Below are positions 61,446 through 64,000 of a DNA stretch of 64,000 nucleotides, piece by piece (the first letter of the stretch is position 1; each line of letters opens with the position of its first letter). A program made the position numbers and the translations under genes. Under the pieces are notes generated by a model. The model saw only the letters and a program-made list of their open reading frames with translations, did not search any database and was not told the DNA's origin. The stretch is from Lachnospiraceae bacterium (GTDB taxonomy: Bacteria; Bacillota; Clostridia; Lachnospirales; Lachnospiraceae). The stretch lies in contig JAQYAY010000012.1 in the NCBI GenBank assembly GCA_029338735.1, positions 1 through 64,000 on the forward strand. The letters run 5' to 3'.

Positions 61446-61523
61446 AATTGTCACCTTTCTCTTTTCATCAAGGATTAACGGTTAAATAGTACCGGTAAAT
61501 CTTCAAAATCATATTTAATGATT

Positions 61524-61552
61524 ATTATATCATGCGTAACAGAATTTTACAA
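61524..61552 (-). promoter_or_regulatory. Promoter of the precursor gene
   Basis: Minus strand TTGTAA-17-TATAAT with TGA before the -10 (extended -10). The predicted leader is about 70 nt. Two ACCGGTA words flank it (near 61492 and 61588). Confidence 0.7.
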
Positions 61553-61592
61553 CTAAATTTGGAACATTTTGTGGACTTTTTGCGATACCGGT

Positions 61593-62261
61593 TTACCTAA
61601 GTATTCCAAAGAGTTCCCTGAGCATGTATCTGGACGCATTATGGAATGTCAGATAGCTCTTCCCGTATGCCCTGTCATGCATGACTACAGGCACTTCTGC
61701 CACCTTTGCGCCTGAACGGATCATCCATGCAATACCTGATGGTTCAGGGCCACATTCAGGATGACGAATCATGAATCTGAGTGCCTTCCTGTCATACAGA
61801 CGCATCCCGGATGTAGGATCTGTAATCGTCTGACCTGTGCGCAGTCTGATTGCACCTTTCAGCAGGGTGCTCCCTGTCTTTCTGGCAGTTCCCATATTCA
61901 GCTTTTTCTTTCCAATCAGCCTTGAACCAATGACGATATCATATCCTTCATCAGCCTTTGCTGCCATGGCGCCTATATAGGCCGGATCATGCTGCCCATC
62001 AGCATCAATCTGCACCGCATATTTATATCCTTTTTCAAGTGCATATCTCATCCCGATTCTCATGGTCTCAGTAATGCCACGATTTACAATGTTTCTCACA
62101 TGATGATACTCATGTTTTTCAATAATGGAAAGAGTGTGATCTGTAGAACCATCATCAATGACCAGATAGTCATACTGCGGATATTTCTCCACCTTATCCA
62201 TCAATGACACAATCGAATCTTCTTCATTGTACGCTGGTATTATCAGCAATACGTCGTTCAT
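61593..62261 (-). CDS. Family 2 glycosyltransferase, soluble DPM-synthase-like
   Basis: 222 residues, GT-A fold: LLIIPAYNEEDSI, VIDDGSTDHT, and the metal/nucleotide motif QIDADGQHDP, then DPTSGMRLYDRKAL. It has no C-terminal membrane helices, unlike typical dolichyl/polyprenyl-phosphate sugar synthases. It overlaps the kinase gene upstream by 38 bp. It could glycosylate the precursor or a lipid carrier; the acceptor is unknown. Confidence 0.9.
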   Translation of the reverse strand: MNDVLLIIPAYNEEDSIVSLMDKVEKYPQYDYLVIDDGSTDHTLSIIEKHEYHHVRNIVNRGITETMRIGMRYALEKGYKYAVQIDADGQHDPAYIGAMAAKADEGYDIVIGSRLIGKKKLNMGTARKTGSTLLKGAIRLRTGQTITDPTSGMRLYDRKALRFMIRHPECGPEPSGIAWMIRSGAKVAEVPVVMHDRAYGKSYLTFHNASRYMLRELFGILR

Positions 62262-63387
62262 AAAATATTTTCCCTGCTTCCTTTTCTTTCCTGAAATAAT
62301 AGCGGTACAGCGGAATAGTCCGGAGTATCATTTCACCACTCATGAGCCTGGCATCAAGCATTCTCTCGTTCCATACCGGAGTGATGATCCTGTTCATGAA
62401 ATCCATGGAGTCGTGCCCTGCATCCAGCTTCTCAATTATATTATCGTCAGACTTCTTAATAAAAGTAACAGATGAAAGTGCATTTTTTAAAACCGTATAA
62501 ATACCCGAAGTCCCGCACCATGGAATTCCATAGATATATGCCTTTCCATTTTCTGTCCCGAGCAGTCCCAGATCACCATTGATCACAGTGATATCGGCAC
62601 TCTCCTTTATCAGTTCAGACAGTGTAGTCTTTCCTGCACCAGAATGTCCGCTTATAAGAAAAGCTCCATATTGGTCCAGACATGCACAGCAGTGAAGAGC
62701 TATCTTTCTGTCCTTAAGTGCAGCGAGTAAGAATACTGGTCTAAGTGCCAGATATATCTCATCTTTTACGGCTTCTGTCGGTTCAATATCATCAGATCCA
62801 AGGCAAAGTACCGCCTCTTTATAATCCTTACTTATTTTTATCCATCTGATCGTCTCCAGCTCACTGTAGCAGAGCACATAGTCATCATGATTCTCATACA
62901 GACAGGCTACATCGTTCATGTAGACCTGCTGATGATATTCCGTGAAGTCATCATCTTCCTGACCAGATGATACAAACAGATCACAGTCATCATCAGAAAA
63001 AGGATCACATTTAAAAGAAAGGATCTCATCCCGCAGATACTTCTCTCCTTCATTAAAAATGATTCTGATCCCTGCCATTTCCAGATAGACTGCATTGTCA
63101 GATGGCTCTGCATAGGAAAAATCATCTGACATCAGGCCGGTAGCTGCCAGCGACTGAGTAAAGCTTCGCACATCGTCTGCTATATCATCTGCCTTTTCAC
63201 CTGTGTGGACAGATGCCAGTTCTATCAGTGCTCTCTCTGTGATCTCACACTCCATCTGCTGTGCAAGGAAAGCACCGAATTCATTGAGACCCACTCCTCT
63301 CACATGATATGCCTGTGCTGATGAATATGGCACAATGAAATAGTCGTCACCAGCCTTTTTTACAGAAACATCATCCCTTAAACGCAT
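62224..63387 (-). CDS. PqqD-like / HPr-kinase-like fusion protein
   Basis: 387 residues. Residues 1-90 look like a PqqD-type peptide-binding (RiPP recognition) domain: DDVSVKKAGDDYFIVPYSS, LNEFGAFLAQQM, then a short helix bundle. The C-terminal part resembles HPr kinase, with P-loop GHSGAGKTT at 247-255 and VINGDLGLLG. HPr-kinase homologues phosphorylate lasso-peptide precursors in known systems. Here the recognition domain and kinase are in one chain, which suggests substrate-directed phosphorylation (inference). It overlaps both neighbours (17 and 38 bp). Confidence 0.82.
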   Translation of the reverse strand: MRLRDDVSVKKAGDDYFIVPYSSAQAYHVRGVGLNEFGAFLAQQMECEITERALIELASVHTGEKADDIADDVRSFTQSLAATGLMSDDFSYAEPSDNAVYLEMAGIRIIFNEGEKYLRDEILSFKCDPFSDDDCDLFVSSGQEDDDFTEYHQQVYMNDVACLYENHDDYVLCYSELETIRWIKISKDYKEAVLCLGSDDIEPTEAVKDEIYLALRPVFLLAALKDRKIALHCCACLDQYGAFLISGHSGAGKTTLSELIKESADITVINGDLGLLGTENGKAYIYGIPWCGTSGIYTVLKNALSSVTFIKKSDDNIIEKLDAGHDSMDFMNRIITPVWNERMLDARLMSGEMILRTIPLYRYYFRKEKEAGKIFYERRIADNTSVQ

Positions 63388-63964
63388 TTTTCACTCCTCT
63401 GTATGCCTTTCTCAATGGTCTTAAAGCAGCCCACAGCCTGCCTCTTAGGAAAGAAGCCTTTGTATACCTGCCATTATGATAGAACCCCTTGAGGATTCCC
63501 TGAATCATATCCATTGTAACAGGGCCTTCAAGTTCTGTCTGATTGTCACCTGCGATATAGTACCCGTCTGCACTCACCTTTATCACACGATGCAGCACAA
63601 GCATCCCATTGTCTCTACGATACAGCACTATATCGTACTTCTCTGGCGGTCTGCTGACCGGAGAAATACTGATTCTGTCTCCATCCTTTATGAATGGCCA
63701 CATGCTGTTGCCTGAAGCCATCGCTGTAAAGGTGTCATCATCACTGAATACTTTTAGATATCCTGCTTCCTTTCCGCGGTTTTTGGCATCTTTCAGGACA
63801 GACATTGTAGATACATGACGAATCTTCCTGTTATTCCTGATGAATCCAATACCAACCCTGATGCAGAGGAACGGCCTGATAACAGGCTTCTTCCATCCAT
63901 CCGGATACTGTCTCTTCACCTGAGTGATAAATGTCGCCCAGAGTGACTTCGATGGGACAGCCAT
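63371..63964 (-). CDS. S24/S26 family serine peptidase (signal-peptidase-like)
   Basis: 197 residues from ATG at 63964 (GGAG eight bases upstream); the frame is open further to the window edge, so an earlier start is possible. The S24/S26 core has Ser87 in GNSMWPF and His125 in LVLHRVI, where bacterial signal peptidase I has Lys, giving the archaeal/ER-type Ser-His pattern. YYIAGDNQTELEG is the following box. No clear membrane anchor. It could remove the leader of the precursor. Overlaps the kinase gene. Confidence 0.82.
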   Translation of the reverse strand: MAVPSKSLWATFITQVKRQYPDGWKKPVIRPFLCIRVGIGFIRNNRKIRHVSTMSVLKDAKNRGKEAGYLKVFSDDDTFTAMASGNSMWPFIKDGDRISISPVSRPPEKYDIVLYRRDNGMLVLHRVIKVSADGYYIAGDNQTELEGPVTMDMIQGILKGFYHNGRYTKASFLRGRLWAALRPLRKAYRGVKNAFKG

Positions 63965-64000
63965 TTTCTCTGCTCCATGATGACCGAAGTCACCACCCTC

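Overview
The window looks like chromosome from an anaerobic, low-to-moderate GC member of the Bacillota, most likely class Clostridia and probably near Lachnospiraceae. The evidence is gene content: pyruvate formate-lyase, a V-type (Ntp) ATPase in the Enterococcus hirae gene order, hybrid cluster protein, LL-diaminopimelate aminotransferase, a CarD-like regulator, strong AGGAGG-type ribosome binding sites and sigma-A-like promoters. The taxonomic placement is inference from content, not from a search. Almost everything lies on the minus strand; only carD and its partner, a GH13 amylase, a flavin reductase and a phosphoesterase run on the plus strand.

Layout. 1-5.8 kb: the 5' part of pflB (cut by the left edge), an HTH-Uma2 nuclease gene with a consensus promoter and palindromic operator, guaB, a PAP2 phosphatase, a membrane-anchored amidase, then carD plus a small unknown partner. 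5.8-14.8 kb: the nine-gene operon ntpF-I-K-E-C-G-A-B-D encoding a complete V-type ATPase whose c subunit carries sodium-ligand residues. 15-21.4 kb: glutamate synthase gltB-gltD behind a leader that looks like a terminator/antiterminator switch. 21.4-32.7 kb: NUDIX hydrolase, rpsU, a large unknown protein with an N-terminal cyclic-nucleotide-like domain translationally coupled to alaS, cobS, an S66 peptidase, a MutS-like ATPase and hcp. 32.8-43.6 kb: GH13 lipoprotein, MBL hydrolase plus prepilin, a gap holding a 61-bp tandem repeat, MATE exporter, tRNA-Leu(AAG), a GGDEF-EAL protein, a HEAT-methyltransferase, a candidate C-rich small RNA, a flavin reductase and a PAS protein. 43.6-52.2 kb: hisS-aspS, small enzymes, and a hisA(eukaryotic type)-dapF-dapL-hydrolase run. 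52.2-59.2 kb: an exported X-X-X-L-X-X-G repeat protein with its MMPL transporter, and a polar amino acid ABC importer.

The most unusual system is at the right end (59.2-64 kb, continuing past the edge). It has an S24/S26-type peptidase, a PqqD-HprK-like kinase fusion, a soluble family 2 glycosyltransferase, a 130-residue beta-rich putative precursor with a leader-like N-terminus, its own promoter and terminator, and an ABC exporter without a peptidase domain. This is consistent with a RiPP-like or protein-modification and secretion system in which the substrate may be phosphorylated and/or glycosylated.

The second theme is non-coding structure: three intergenic elements built from phased 7-bp repeats around a central hairpin that supply the last codons or stop codons of neighbouring genes, two GGGGACGG palindromes, a 128-bp nested inverted repeat between ntpB and ntpD, and several genes whose -10 box lies 6-7 nt before the start codon, suggesting leaderless mRNAs.
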